Shown: piece by piece, positions 51,706 through 60,091 of the stretch | Position numbering within the stretch: the stretch's first letter is position 1 | Layout of the letters: every line of letters starts with the position of its first letter | NCBI RefSeq assembly: GCF_003853705.1 | Contig: NZ_QTQI01000011.1 | Span: 124,001 to 188,000, forward strand | Origin: Burkholderia sp. Bp8992 | GTDB taxonomy: Bacteria; Pseudomonadota; Gammaproteobacteria; Burkholderiales; Burkholderiaceae | DNA length: 64,000 nucleotides | Direction: 5' to 3' | Translations under genes and position numbers: made by a program | Notes under the pieces: model-generated | What the model was told of the DNA's origin: nothing | Seen by the model: only the letters and a program-made list of their open reading frames with translations | Databases searched by the model: none

Positions 51706-52575
51706 ATGCTGACCAACCTGCCGCTTGCACCGCATTGCGCGGCCAACGATACCCAGCACCGCATCGACTTCGTGAAGACGCAGATCCATCGCTGGATCGA
51801 CGAGATGTTCGTCTCGCCCGACCGGCACGATCTGCGCGCGTGTTTCGCGAAGACGCTGCTGATCCGCAACTACCTGCTGTCTCCGGTGCTCGACGCGAAC
51901 GAGACCGAGCGCTTCCTGCGCGACGCGACGGTGCGCGAGTACATGAAGCGCTTTCAGGCGCTGTCGCTCGACAACGAGGTCCGCTTCGAGCGGCAGATGA
52001 GCGACGTGCTGCGCGCCGGGCCGTCGAGCGAAGGGTTGCTGCTGATCATCAAGGAATACTACGCGGAGATCTACCGGCTGCTCGCGAGAACCGAGATCTT
52101 CCTGTCGGACATGTCTGCCGGCTCGACGGTGGCGATGGTCGGCTCCGGCGGGATGCCGCTGTCGCTCCTGTTCATGCAGTCGTTCAGCGGCGCCCGCATC
52201 GTTGGGCTGGATATCAGCGAGGAATCGCTCAGAACCGGCGAGCGGTTCGTCGATCACCTGTGCGCATCGCACCCGGCGCGTTATCGCCGAGCGGCGATTG
52301 AGATGGTTCACGCGGATGGCGCGGTGTACGACTACGGCGCATGCGACATTGTTATCCTGTCGATTCACATCGAGAACAAGGTGGAGATCGTCGAACGGAT
52401 TATTGAGACGGCGCCGCGCGATCGCCGCGTGATCGTGATCGAGCGGCAGGTGCAGGGGCTCGGACAGTATTTCTATCCGAACTACGGGTTCGATTCGGCC
52501 GGACTGCCGCTCGTGAAGCTGGCCACGCTGTGCTCGTCGCTGCTGGTGAGCACGGCCTATCAGCTCGACTGGTAG
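51706..52575 (+). CDS. nicotianamine-synthase-like SAM-binding enzyme
   Basis: A 289-residue protein whose C-terminal half resembles nicotianamine synthase and opine-metallophore aminobutyryltransferases. It has VAMVGSGGMPLSLLFMQSFS, then GARIVGLDISEESLRTGERF, CDIVILSIHIENKVEIVERI and the end region QGLGQYFYPNYGF. These enzymes take the aminobutyryl group of SAM instead of its methyl. The N-terminal half is a long helical domain (FVKTQIHRWIDEMF) without a known match. It follows the citrate-synthase-like gene by 47 bp. The exact reaction is unknown. Confidence 0.65.
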   Translation: MLTNLPLAPHCAANDTQHRIDFVKTQIHRWIDEMFVSPDRHDLRACFAKTLLIRNYLLSPVLDANETERFLRDATVREYMKRFQALSLDNEVRFERQMSDVLRAGPSSEGLLLIIKEYYAEIYRLLARTEIFLSDMSAGSTVAMVGSGGMPLSLLFMQSFSGARIVGLDISEESLRTGERFVDHLCASHPARYRRAAIEMVHADGAVYDYGACDIVILSIHIENKVEIVERIIETAPRDRRVIVIERQVQGLGQYFYPNYGFDSAGLPLVKLATLCSSLLVSTAYQLDW

Positions 52576-52584
52576 GAGGGCGGG

Positions 52585-53160
52585 ATGACGACGAGCGAGA
52601 TTCGTTCCGGCGGAATCGGCCTGTTCCATGCGTGGGAGCGGCAGGTGCTCGCGCTGTACATGGACGCGTTTACGACGGGGCCATATGCCGGGCACTACCT
52701 GGACGAGGCGGCGGAGCGCGGCTGGATCTACGGACTGTTCACCAAGCATGCCGCGCGTTGCCATCTGTGGGCGGCCGGCGACACGCTGGCCGGTTTCCTG
52801 CTGTCCGCCGATGCGGGCTACGACCGCAAATTGCCGGTGTCGCTGCGCGCGACGCTCGGCGACGGGCCCGTAATGTCGATCGCCGAGCTGGCGGTTGCCC
52901 CGGACTGGCGTTCGCGCGGGCTCGGCGAGGCGCTGGTGCGGCACTGCGTCGGCGAGGCGGCGCCCGGCTATCGCGACATCATCGTGCGCAGCAACGGCAA
53001 TGCGCTTGCGGCGCACCGACTCTACCGGCGGCTCGGGTTCGAGCCTTTCGGCTCGGTGCGGGTGCCGAACGAGATGAGCGAGATGCTCGGCGACGGGCGA
53101 CGCGGCGTCGAGTGGGTCGACAAGCAGTATTTCCGCTATAAAGTGACTGGCGATGGCTGA
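52585..53160 (+). CDS. GNAT-family N-acetyltransferase of the biosynthetic operon
   Basis: A 191-residue acetyltransferase with the acetyl-CoA motif IAELAVAPDWRSRGLGEALV and the final NALAAHRLYRRLGFEPFG. The first 90 residues carry helices with HAWERQVLALYMDAFTTGPY, which may form the acceptor pocket. It is the last gene of the rightward operon, starting 9 bp after the previous stop with a GGAGGG site. An N-acyl transfer to an amine on the product (for example one introduced by the nicotianamine-synthase-like enzyme) is a reasonable guess. Confidence 0.75.
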   Translation: MTTSEIRSGGIGLFHAWERQVLALYMDAFTTGPYAGHYLDEAAERGWIYGLFTKHAARCHLWAAGDTLAGFLLSADAGYDRKLPVSLRATLGDGPVMSIAELAVAPDWRSRGLGEALVRHCVGEAAPGYRDIIVRSNGNALAAHRLYRRLGFEPFGSVRVPNEMSEMLGDGRRGVEWVDKQYFRYKVTGDG

Positions 53161-53477
53161 CCGCTAGGACCGGAGCAAAAAGAAGGACACGCAGCGATCT
53201 CTATCTGTCCACACACAAGGTTGTGGCAACTTGTCCGCATCCGAGCGGATACGGAAAAAGAGACAGGGGGCGACTTTGCTTGCGGTTCCGACCGGCACGC
53301 CGGCAAGGACGCCCAGTGGACGTCGGCGCCGGTTGGACGATTCGGCCCCCAATCGCTGCCGTATGCGCAAGCAGCGATCTTTATCACCGCAGCAGATAAA
53401 CGTATCCGAATCGCTTCGTTGACGCGCGCCGGCACGCCCTCGTAGATTCGCGTTTTGACCGAATCAGGGGCCGTGCC
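53161..53477. other. 317-bp spacer before the sulfur island with two inverted repeats
   Basis: No gene recognised. It holds the imperfect repeat ACAAG-G-TTGTGGCAACTTGT (53215-53234) and a strong hairpin TCCGCATCCG-AG-CGGATACGGA (53234-53255, one mismatch) followed by five A. The right third is the tauD promoter. The left part may be an old insertion-element end, but I cannot show that. Confidence 0.45.
53396..53448 (+). promoter_or_regulatory. sulfur-type promoter upstream of tauD
   Basis: ATAAACGTATCCGAATCG (53396-53413) lies 47 bp before TAGATT (53443-53448), element start to -10 start. The element overlaps an inverted repeat TTTATC-N9-GATAAA (53380-53400). The start codon is 29 bp downstream. 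The same element and the same -10 word occur at 29779. Confidence 0.6.
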
Positions 53478-54404
53478 GTGACGACTACCGCCATCCGCGA
53501 CGCCGCAACGCTTTCCGCCGGGCATCCCGCCTTGCGGCCGGACGGCGCGGCGCAGCATTTCGACATCGTGCCGTTCGACGCGCCGCTCGGCGCCGAGGTA
53601 ATCGGCCTCGACCTGTCGCAACCGGTCGGCGCCGACGATTTCGCGCGGATCCATCGCGCGCATCTCGATCACCATGTGCTGGTGTTTCGCGACCAGCGCA
53701 TCACGCCGGACGAGCACATCGCGTTCAGCCGCCGCTTCGGCCCGCTGCAGATCCACGTGCTGCACCAGTTCGCGCTGGCCGACCACCCGGAAGTGCTGAT
53801 CGTGTCGAACATCGTCGAGAACGGCAAACCGGTCGGGCTCGGCGACGCCGGCCATTTCTGGCATTCCGACCTGTCTTACAAGGAAAAGCCGAGCCTCGGC
53901 TCGCTGCTGCACGCGCAGGAATTGCCGGCGGAAGGCGGCGATACGCTGTTCGCGAACATGCATCTCGCGTGGGACACACTGCCGGCCCACCTGCGCCGCG
54001 CGGTGGAAGGGCTGCGCGCCGAGCATACGTATCTCGCGCGCTACGAGGAGCTGCGGGCGCGCAGCCCATGGCGGCCGAAGCTGTCGCACGAGCAGGTCGC
54101 GCAGGTTGCGGCGGTAGTCCACCCGGTCGTGCGCACGCATCCGGAAACCGGCCGCAAGGCGCTGTTCGTCAGCGAGCATTTCACGACGCGCATCGTCGGC
54201 TTGCCGGACGATGAAAGCCGCGCGCTGCTCGACGAACTGTTCGCGCACAGCGTCCGCGCCGAGCATCAATACCGGCACCGGTGGCGCGAGCACGACCTCG
54301 TGTTCTGGGACAACCGTTCGCTGATGCATCTCGCCGCCGGCACGCCGGACCACCTGCGCCGCAAGCTGTACCGCACGACGATCGAAGGCGACGCGCCTTT
54401 CTGA
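53478..54404 (+). CDS. TauD/TfdA-family 2-oxoglutarate dioxygenase
   Basis: A 308-residue Fe(II)/2-oxoglutarate dioxygenase of the taurine dioxygenase family, which releases sulfite from alkylsulfonates or sulfate from alkyl sulfates. The metal ligands are H129 and D131 (FWHSDLSY) and H284 (LMHLAAG), with the 2-oxoglutarate arginine in KLYRTTIEGD. Family length is normal. It is the first gene of a rightward operon with a Tau/Ssu-type ABC importer. The GTG and in-frame starts nearby are less likely than the ATG, which places IRDAATLS at the N terminus. Confidence 0.85.
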   Translation: MTTTAIRDAATLSAGHPALRPDGAAQHFDIVPFDAPLGAEVIGLDLSQPVGADDFARIHRAHLDHHVLVFRDQRITPDEHIAFSRRFGPLQIHVLHQFALADHPEVLIVSNIVENGKPVGLGDAGHFWHSDLSYKEKPSLGSLLHAQELPAEGGDTLFANMHLAWDTLPAHLRRAVEGLRAEHTYLARYEELRARSPWRPKLSHEQVAQVAAVVHPVVRTHPETGRKALFVSEHFTTRIVGLPDDESRALLDELFAHSVRAEHQYRHRWREHDLVFWDNRSLMHLAAGTPDHLRRKLYRTTIEGDAPF

Positions 54405-54452
54405 GCCGCGCGCCGCGTCATTCATTCCCGCCCCATCCCGACCGGAGTCCCG

Positions 54453-55484
54453 ATGTCGTTTTCGTTTTTGCCGGCGCGCCGCGCGCTGGCGGCCACGCTC
54501 ACCGCCGCGCTCGCATTCGCGGGCACTGCCTTCCCGCAAGCCACGCATGCGGAGGGCCGCATCCGCATCGCCGAGCAGTTCGGCGTCGTCTACCTGATGC
54601 TGAACGTCGCGCGCGACCAGCGACTGATCGAAAAGGAAGGGCGCAAGGCCGGCCTCGACATCAAGGTCGACTGGGTGCGCCTGTCGGGCGGCGCGGCCGT
54701 GAACGACGCGCTGCTGTCGGGCGCGGTCGACGTCGCCGGTGCGGGCGTCGGGCCGTTGCTCACCGTGTGGGACCGCACGCGCGGCCGGCAGAACGTGAAG
54801 GGCGTCGCGTCGCTCGGCAATTTCCCGTACTACCTCGTCAGCAGCAACCCGAGCGTGAAGACGATCGCCGACCTGAGCGCGAAGGACCGCATCGCGGTGC
54901 CGGCAGTCGGCGTGTCGGTGCAGTCGCGCGTGCTGCAGTATGCGGCCGCGAAGCAGTGGGGCGACAAGCAGTTCGACAAGCTCGACGCGCTCACGCAGGC
55001 GATTCCGCACCCCGACGCGACCGCCGCGATTCTCGCGAACAGCAACGTGATCACCGGGCACTTCGGCAATCCGCCGTTCCAGGAGCAGGAACTCGCCGGC
55101 AACCCGAACGCGCACATCGTGTTGAATTCGTATGACGTGCTCGGCGGCCCGAGCTCCGCGACGGTGCTGTACGCGACGGAAAAATTCCGCGACGACAACC
55201 CGAAGACCTACCACGCGTTCGTCGCCGCGCTGGCCGACGCCGCGCGGCAGATCGCGGCCGATCCCGAGCGCGCGGCCGATACGTATATTCGCGTGAACGG
55301 GTCGAAGATCGATCGCGCATTGCTGCTGAAGATCCTGCGCAATCCGCAGGTGCAGTTCAAGACCGCGCCGCAGAACACGCTGCCGCTCGCGCAGTTCATG
55401 CATCGCACCGGCGCGATCCGCAACGAACCGAAATCGTGGCGCGACTACTTCTTCGACGATCCGGCGACTGCCGGCGGCAGTTGA
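54453..55484 (+). CDS. Tau/Ssu-type ABC importer solute-binding protein
   Basis: A 343-residue periplasmic binding protein with signal peptide (RRALAATLTAALAFAGTAFP). It follows the NMT1/TauA pattern: RIRIAEQFGVVYLMLNVARD, SGGAAVNDALLSGAVDVAGA and FPYYLVSSNPSVKTIADLSA. Ligand-type prediction is aliphatic sulfonate, sulfate ester or a related anion. It is cotranscribed with the dioxygenase before it and the ATPase and permease after it. Confidence 0.85.
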   Translation: MSFSFLPARRALAATLTAALAFAGTAFPQATHAEGRIRIAEQFGVVYLMLNVARDQRLIEKEGRKAGLDIKVDWVRLSGGAAVNDALLSGAVDVAGAGVGPLLTVWDRTRGRQNVKGVASLGNFPYYLVSSNPSVKTIADLSAKDRIAVPAVGVSVQSRVLQYAAAKQWGDKQFDKLDALTQAIPHPDATAAILANSNVITGHFGNPPFQEQELAGNPNAHIVLNSYDVLGGPSSATVLYATEKFRDDNPKTYHAFVAALADAARQIAADPERAADTYIRVNGSKIDRALLLKILRNPQVQFKTAPQNTLPLAQFMHRTGAIRNEPKSWRDYFFDDPATAGGS

Positions 55485-55611
55485 ACCGCACCGGCGCTTC
55501 GACGCCGCGATCGACGCTTATGCGTCGGCGCGGTTTCGATATGCGCAATCGATGGTTGGTCCGCGCCACGCGCGGCCGTATGTTGATGCTTTCCCCGCAA
55601 GAGTCCCGATC

Positions 55612-56541
55612 GTGAACGCCAATTCACTCCGAACCTGGCTGCCGCCGTATGCGTCGCGTCGCGGTGCGTCGTCCGCCGCTCAGGCCGCGCCCGCCACGCC
55701 TGTTGCCGGGCAGTCCGGTGTGGACGCCGCGCCGGCTGGTTCGCACAGCGAGCGCCTGCTGGCCATCGACCGCGTCAGCCTCGAATACCGGAGCGGCGCG
55801 CGGATCGTCCGCGCAACGCACCAGGTGAGCTTCGACGTGTACGGCAGCGATCGCTTCGTGCTGCTCGGCCCGTCGGGGTGCGGGAAGTCGACGCTGCTGA
55901 AGGCGATTGCCGGTTTCATCGAGCCCGTATCCGGTTCGATCGCACTCGACGGCAAACCCGTGCGCGGGCCGGGACCCGATCGCGTCGTGGTGTTCCAGGA
56001 GTTCGACCAGTTGCCGCCGTGGAAGACGGTCGTCGAGAACGTCGCGTTTCCGTTGCGCGTCGCCGCGAAATTGTCGCGTGCCGAGGCACGCGAACGTGCG
56101 CTGCACTATCTCGACAAGGTCGGACTGAGTGCATTCGCCGACGCCTATCCGCACACGCTGTCGGGCGGCATGAAGCAGCGTGTCGCGATCGCGCGTGCAC
56201 TCGCCATGCAGCCGCGCGTGCTGTTGATGGACGAACCGTTCGCCGCCCTCGATGCGCTCACGCGCCGCAAGATGCAGGAGGAACTGCTGCGGTTGTGGGA
56301 CGAGTTCCGCTTCACGCTGCTGTTCGTCACGCATTCGATCGAGGAGGCGCTCGTCGTCGGCAACCGGATCCTGCTGCTGTCGCCGCATCCGGGCCGCGTA
56401 CGCGCGGAACTCAACAGTCACGAACATTCGCTCGACAACGTCGATACCGGCGACTTCCGCGACAACGTCGCACGGATTCATCGCCTGCTGTTCGATACCG
56501 ATGCGACGGGCGCGCCGGCGACGGAGGCAGCCTCATCATGA
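55612..56541 (+). CDS. Tau/Ssu-type ABC importer ATPase
   Basis: A 309-residue ATPase from the GTG at 55612. A 50-residue Ala/Pro-rich N terminus precedes Walker A GPSGCGKSTLLKAIAG, Q-loop VVFQEFDQLPPWKTV, signature LSGGMKQRVAIARAL and Walker B VLLMDEPFAALDALTR. Length of the N terminus is odd for the family, and the start is uncertain: an ATG at 55552 is in frame but neither start has a strong ribosome site. It is the third gene of the importer operon. Confidence 0.8.
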   Translation: MNANSLRTWLPPYASRRGASSAAQAAPATPVAGQSGVDAAPAGSHSERLLAIDRVSLEYRSGARIVRATHQVSFDVYGSDRFVLLGPSGCGKSTLLKAIAGFIEPVSGSIALDGKPVRGPGPDRVVVFQEFDQLPPWKTVVENVAFPLRVAAKLSRAEARERALHYLDKVGLSAFADAYPHTLSGGMKQRVAIARALAMQPRVLLMDEPFAALDALTRRKMQEELLRLWDEFRFTLLFVTHSIEEALVVGNRILLLSPHPGRVRAELNSHEHSLDNVDTGDFRDNVARIHRLLFDTDATGAPATEAASS

Positions 56542-57425
56542 GCACGATCGATCCGTCCCTGACACCGCTGCCGCCCGTTCGCGCCGAGTACGAGCGCACG
56601 CTCGACACGCTGCCCGATGCCGAACGCGCGGCCCCGGCCCCGCTGGCGCGTCGCATCGTCGACGCCGGGTGGTTTCGTCGCAGCGTCATTGCGCTCGTCC
56701 TGGTCGCCGCATGGGAAATCGTCGCGCGCATCGTCGCGAACGACCTGCTCGTGCCGACCTTCGGCGCGACGCTGGCTGCATTCGTGCAGGGCATCGAGTC
56801 CGGCGAACTGCTCGTCAAGACCGGCATCTCGATGTCGGTACTGCTGCGCGGATATGCGCTCGGCGTGTTTTTCGCGTTCGTGCTGACGTCGCTCGCGGTG
56901 TCGACGCGCATCGGTCGCGACCTGTTGACGATGCTCACGTCGATGTTCAATCCGCTGCCGTCGATCGCGTTGCTGCCGATCGCGCTGTTGTGGTTCGGGC
57001 TCGGCACCGGCAGCCTGCTGTTCGTGCTCGTGCATGCAGTGCTGTGGCCGCTCGCGCTCAGCATGTACACGGGCTTCGCCGGCGTGCCGGCCACGCTGAA
57101 GATGGCCGGGCGCAACTACGGCCTCACGGGCCTGCGCCAGATCGCGCTGATCCTCGTGCCGGCCGCGCTGCCGTCGATCCTGTCGGGCCTGCGCGTCGGC
57201 TGGGCATTCGCGTGGCGCACGCTGATCGCGGCCGAGCTCGTGTTCGGCGCGAGCGCCGGGCAGGGCGGGCTCGGCTGGTACATCTTCCAGAACCGCAACG
57301 AGCTGTACACCGACCGCGTGTTCGCGGGTCTCGCGGCCGTCATCGTGATCGGCCTGCTCGTCGAGAACCTCGTGTTCGACACGCTCGAGCGCGTGACCGT
57401 GCGCCGCTGGGGCATCCAGCACTGA
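56538..57425 (+). CDS. Tau/Ssu-type ABC importer permease
   Basis: A 295-residue permease with about six membrane segments and an N-terminal cytoplasmic stretch. Landmarks are FGATLAAFVQGIESGELLVK, SMFNPLPSIALLPIALLWFG and RVGWAFAWRTLIAAELVFGA with the EAA loop before it. Its start overlaps the ATPase stop (ATGA). With the two genes before it it would import sulfonates or similar compounds. Confidence 0.9.
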   Translation: MSTIDPSLTPLPPVRAEYERTLDTLPDAERAAPAPLARRIVDAGWFRRSVIALVLVAAWEIVARIVANDLLVPTFGATLAAFVQGIESGELLVKTGISMSVLLRGYALGVFFAFVLTSLAVSTRIGRDLLTMLTSMFNPLPSIALLPIALLWFGLGTGSLLFVLVHAVLWPLALSMYTGFAGVPATLKMAGRNYGLTGLRQIALILVPAALPSILSGLRVGWAFAWRTLIAAELVFGASAGQGGLGWYIFQNRNELYTDRVFAGLAAVIVIGLLVENLVFDTLERVTVRRWGIQH

Positions 57426-57460
57426 CGCGGCGGCGATGCACGACCAATCCCGGCGCACGC

Positions 57461-57512
57461 ATAACAAAAGCTGAAATCGGTTTTTCGCGCGCGCTGCATG
57501 CGTCCCTATACT
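57461..57512 (+). promoter_or_regulatory. sulfur-type promoter upstream of the SfnB-like gene
   Basis: ATAACAAAAGCTGAAATCGG (57461-57480) starts 46 bp before a TATACT -10 hexamer (57507-57512). The -35 region is poor, as expected for an activator-dependent promoter. The centre of the element lies about 49 bp before the likely start of transcription, where a LysR-type activator would bind. Confidence 0.65.
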
Positions 57513-57575
57513 TTGCGGTGCCGCGATCGCGCCACGTCGCGACGCTTCCGATCTTCTCGCACAAGGATTTGCCCG

Positions 57576-58793
57576 ATGACTGCCCGTGATGCCGTCGATC
57601 CGCGCGATGCGTTACGCGACGCGCTCGCCACGCTGCCCGACGTCGCGAATGCGATCGGCCAGGATGCCGCGCAACGTGAAGCGCGCCGCGAACTGCCGTT
57701 CGAGGGCTTCGCGATCTTCCGGCGCTCGGCGCTGGGCGCGTTGCGGATTCCGGTGGAACGCGGCGGCCTCGGCGGCACGCTGGTCGATCTGTTCGACACG
57801 ATCGCGACGCTGGCCGCCGCCGATTCGAATCTCGCGCACGCGCTGCGCATTCACTACGACCAGACCGAGACGCTGCGGCTCTCGCCGCGCACGCCGTTCA
57901 ACGACGTGCAACTCGAACGCGTGCTGGCCGGCGCGATCTTCGGCGGCGCGTCGACGGAACTCGGCACGTCGCGGCCGGGCGAGAACACGACCGTGCTGCG
58001 CCGCAACGGCGAGCACCATCGTGTGACGGGCCGCAAATACTATTCGACGGGCACCGCGTTTGCCGATTTCGCCCGCATCAACGTGGAAGACGAGCAGGGC
58101 GACGCGCTGGCCGTGATCATTCCCGTCGCGCGCGACGGCCTGCAGGTGCTCGACGACTGGGACGGGATGGGGCAGCGCATGACGGCGAGCGGCAGCCTGG
58201 TGCTGAACGACGTGCAGGTGTTCGCGGACGAAGTGGCGCCGCGCGACGGCTCGACGCTCGTCGGCCGTCATTGCGGCGCGCTGCGGCAGCTGCATCTCGT
58301 CGCGACGGGGGCGGGCATCGTGCGCAACGTGGTGGCCGATGCACGTCGCTACGTGCTCGAGCACGGACGCCCGGCACTGCACAGCCCGGCGCCGACTGCG
58401 CGTGACGATCATTTCGTCCAGCAGGTTGTCGGCGATCTGTCCGCGCACAGTCACGCGATCGACGCGCTCGTGCGCGAAAACGCGCGGGCGCTCGATCGCT
58501 CCGCCGATGCGATCGAAGCAGGCGCTGCCGACGCGGATGCGCTCGTGCTCGACAGCGCGCTCGCGACCGCGCGCACGCAGCTGATCGTCAGCAAGCTCGC
58601 GCTGCATGCGGCCGAGCGGCTGTTCGAAGTCGGCGGCGCGTCGGCGACGGCGCGCTCACACAACTTCGACCGGCACTGGCGCAACCTGCGCACGATCTTC
58701 AGTCACAACCCGCTGCTGCACAAGGCGCGCGTGATCGGTGACTACACGCTGAACGGCGTGACGACGCACCTGACCGAAGGGCGCGTGTTCTGA
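57576..58793 (+). CDS. acyl-CoA dehydrogenase-fold flavoprotein, SfnB/DszC-like
   Basis: A 405-residue protein of the acyl-CoA dehydrogenase superfamily without the full fatty-acid catalytic pattern. Landmarks are AALRIPVERGGLGG-like GALRIPVERGGLGGTLVDLF, ALRIHYDQTETLRLS, GGASTELGTSRPGENTT and the C-terminal HWRNLRTIFSHNPLLHKARV. This branch contains SfnB and DszC-type oxygenases acting on sulfones and thiophenes with external FMNH2. It has its own sulfur-type promoter and follows the importer operon. It converges with the SfnG-like gene. Confidence 0.8.
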   Translation: MTARDAVDPRDALRDALATLPDVANAIGQDAAQREARRELPFEGFAIFRRSALGALRIPVERGGLGGTLVDLFDTIATLAAADSNLAHALRIHYDQTETLRLSPRTPFNDVQLERVLAGAIFGGASTELGTSRPGENTTVLRRNGEHHRVTGRKYYSTGTAFADFARINVEDEQGDALAVIIPVARDGLQVLDDWDGMGQRMTASGSLVLNDVQVFADEVAPRDGSTLVGRHCGALRQLHLVATGAGIVRNVVADARRYVLEHGRPALHSPAPTARDDHFVQQVVGDLSAHSHAIDALVRENARALDRSADAIEAGAADADALVLDSALATARTQLIVSKLALHAAERLFEVGGASATARSHNFDRHWRNLRTIFSHNPLLHKARVIGDYTLNGVTTHLTEGRVF

Positions 58794-58824
58794 GCGTGCC
58801 GCGGCAGGCATTCGCGGCGGGACG

Positions 58825-60012
58825 TCAGCGCCGCAAGCCGGCTTCGCGCAGCAGCGGCAGCACGCGCTCGCCGAAGAAGTCGAGATCGGGCCTGAAGTCG
58901 TAGAAGCTCAGCTGGATGCCGTCGATGCCGGCGCGGTGCAGCCGCACGATGGTGTCGGCGACTTCGTCGGGCGAGCCCGTGATCGAGATGTTGCCGCCGA
59001 TCGCGCGCGCCGCGGCCTGCGAACGCTGGTCGAAGCCGCCGCGCCACGCATGCGCATCGCTGTCGAAGCGGTGGAAGCTGCCTTCGTCCGCATGCGCGAC
59101 GATCGCGTCGCGGTACGCGCGCGCCTCCGCCGCCGTCTCGCGGCAGATCACGAGCGGATTGAGCAGCGTGCGGATCGTCCGGCCGTGTGCGGCGGCGGCC
59201 GCCTTCACGCGAGCGGTATGCGCGGGCAGCACGTCGATCGCGCGTTCGGCGTCGGGGCCGGCCGGGCTCGTGACGAACACGATGTCCGAATAGCGCGCCG
59301 CGAACTCGATGCCGGCGTCGGAGCCCGTGGCGTTGATCAGCAACGGGCGGCCGTAGCGCGGCTTCGGCGTCACGAATGCGCCGCCCAGGCGCCAGCTCGA
59401 CAGCGCCGGCGTATAGCTGAAGTTGTCCGGTTGCGCCCACAACTGCTGGACCGCGTCGAGGAATTCGGCAGCCAGCTCGTAGCGGCGGTCGTGCTCGATC
59501 CGGTTCCAGCCGAACATCTCGTGTTCGATCGCGCGGTGGCCCGTCACGACGTTGACGCCCCAGCGCCCGCGCGAGATGTGATCGAGCGTTGCGGTGAATT
59601 TCGCGAAATGCAGCGGGTGCCACGGCCCGTAGAGCACGTGGCTCGTCGCGACGAGGATGATCCGCTCGGTGCGTGCGGTCAGCGCGGCCAGCGTCATGAA
59701 CGAGTCGAGCGCCTGGCCATCGAACACGCCGCCGTAGCCGCCTTTCGGCAGCCATTGCGACAGCGCGAACACGAGATCGAAGCCGAGCGCCTCGGCACGT
59801 GCGACCAGGTCGGCGTTGTAGTCGAACGTCCAGTCGGTCGTGCGCGGCAACGTCGACGCACTCCATCCGCCGGCCTGGATCGGCAGGAACAGCCCGAGCA
59901 TCAGCGGCTGCGCGAGCGCACGCGACACGGGGCTGTCGGGGAAATCCGCCGGCGAACGGACGTCGACGAACGGCGACGGCGCGAGCGGGGCGGCGAGGGA
60001 TGGATCACTCAT
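58825..60012 (-). CDS. LLM-class monooxygenase, SsuD/SfnG-like
   Basis: A 395-residue luciferase-like monooxygenase. Landmarks are LMLGLFLPIQAGGWSASTLP, RAEALGFDLVFALSQWLPKG, DHISRGRWGVNVVTGHRAIE and the C-terminal AGIDGIQLSFYDFRPDLDFF. The closest recognisable activities are alkanesulfonate (SsuD) and dimethylsulfone (SfnG) monooxygenases, which release sulfite or methanesulfinate. The ATG has AGGAA 8 bases upstream. It is the last gene of the operon with the sulfite-dehydrogenase pair, which would deal with the sulfite produced. Confidence 0.85.
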   Translation of the reverse strand: MSDPSLAAPLAPSPFVDVRSPADFPDSPVSRALAQPLMLGLFLPIQAGGWSASTLPRTTDWTFDYNADLVARAEALGFDLVFALSQWLPKGGYGGVFDGQALDSFMTLAALTARTERIILVATSHVLYGPWHPLHFAKFTATLDHISRGRWGVNVVTGHRAIEHEMFGWNRIEHDRRYELAAEFLDAVQQLWAQPDNFSYTPALSSWRLGGAFVTPKPRYGRPLLINATGSDAGIEFAARYSDIVFVTSPAGPDAERAIDVLPAHTARVKAAAAAHGRTIRTLLNPLVICRETAAEARAYRDAIVAHADEGSFHRFDSDAHAWRGGFDQRSQAAARAIGGNISITGSPDEVADTIVRLHRAGIDGIQLSFYDFRPDLDFFGERVLPLLREAGLRR

Positions 60013-60091
60013 TACGGGTTCCTTGCTGAAAGGTGCGGCACGATTCATGCGACTGCGGTGCCCGATACGGTGGCAAGCGGAGCGGCGCGCG

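Noticed and set aside
41187-53160. Aryl polyene (APE) cluster
   Set aside because: Core enzymes are similar in type, but there is no aryl starter pathway, no glycosyltransferase or MMPL exporter, and there are several enzymes not found in APE clusters.
53164-53370. 68-residue minus-strand frame in the spacer before tauD
   Set aside because: Basic, without a fold or ribosome site; the region reads better as promoter and repeat-containing spacer.
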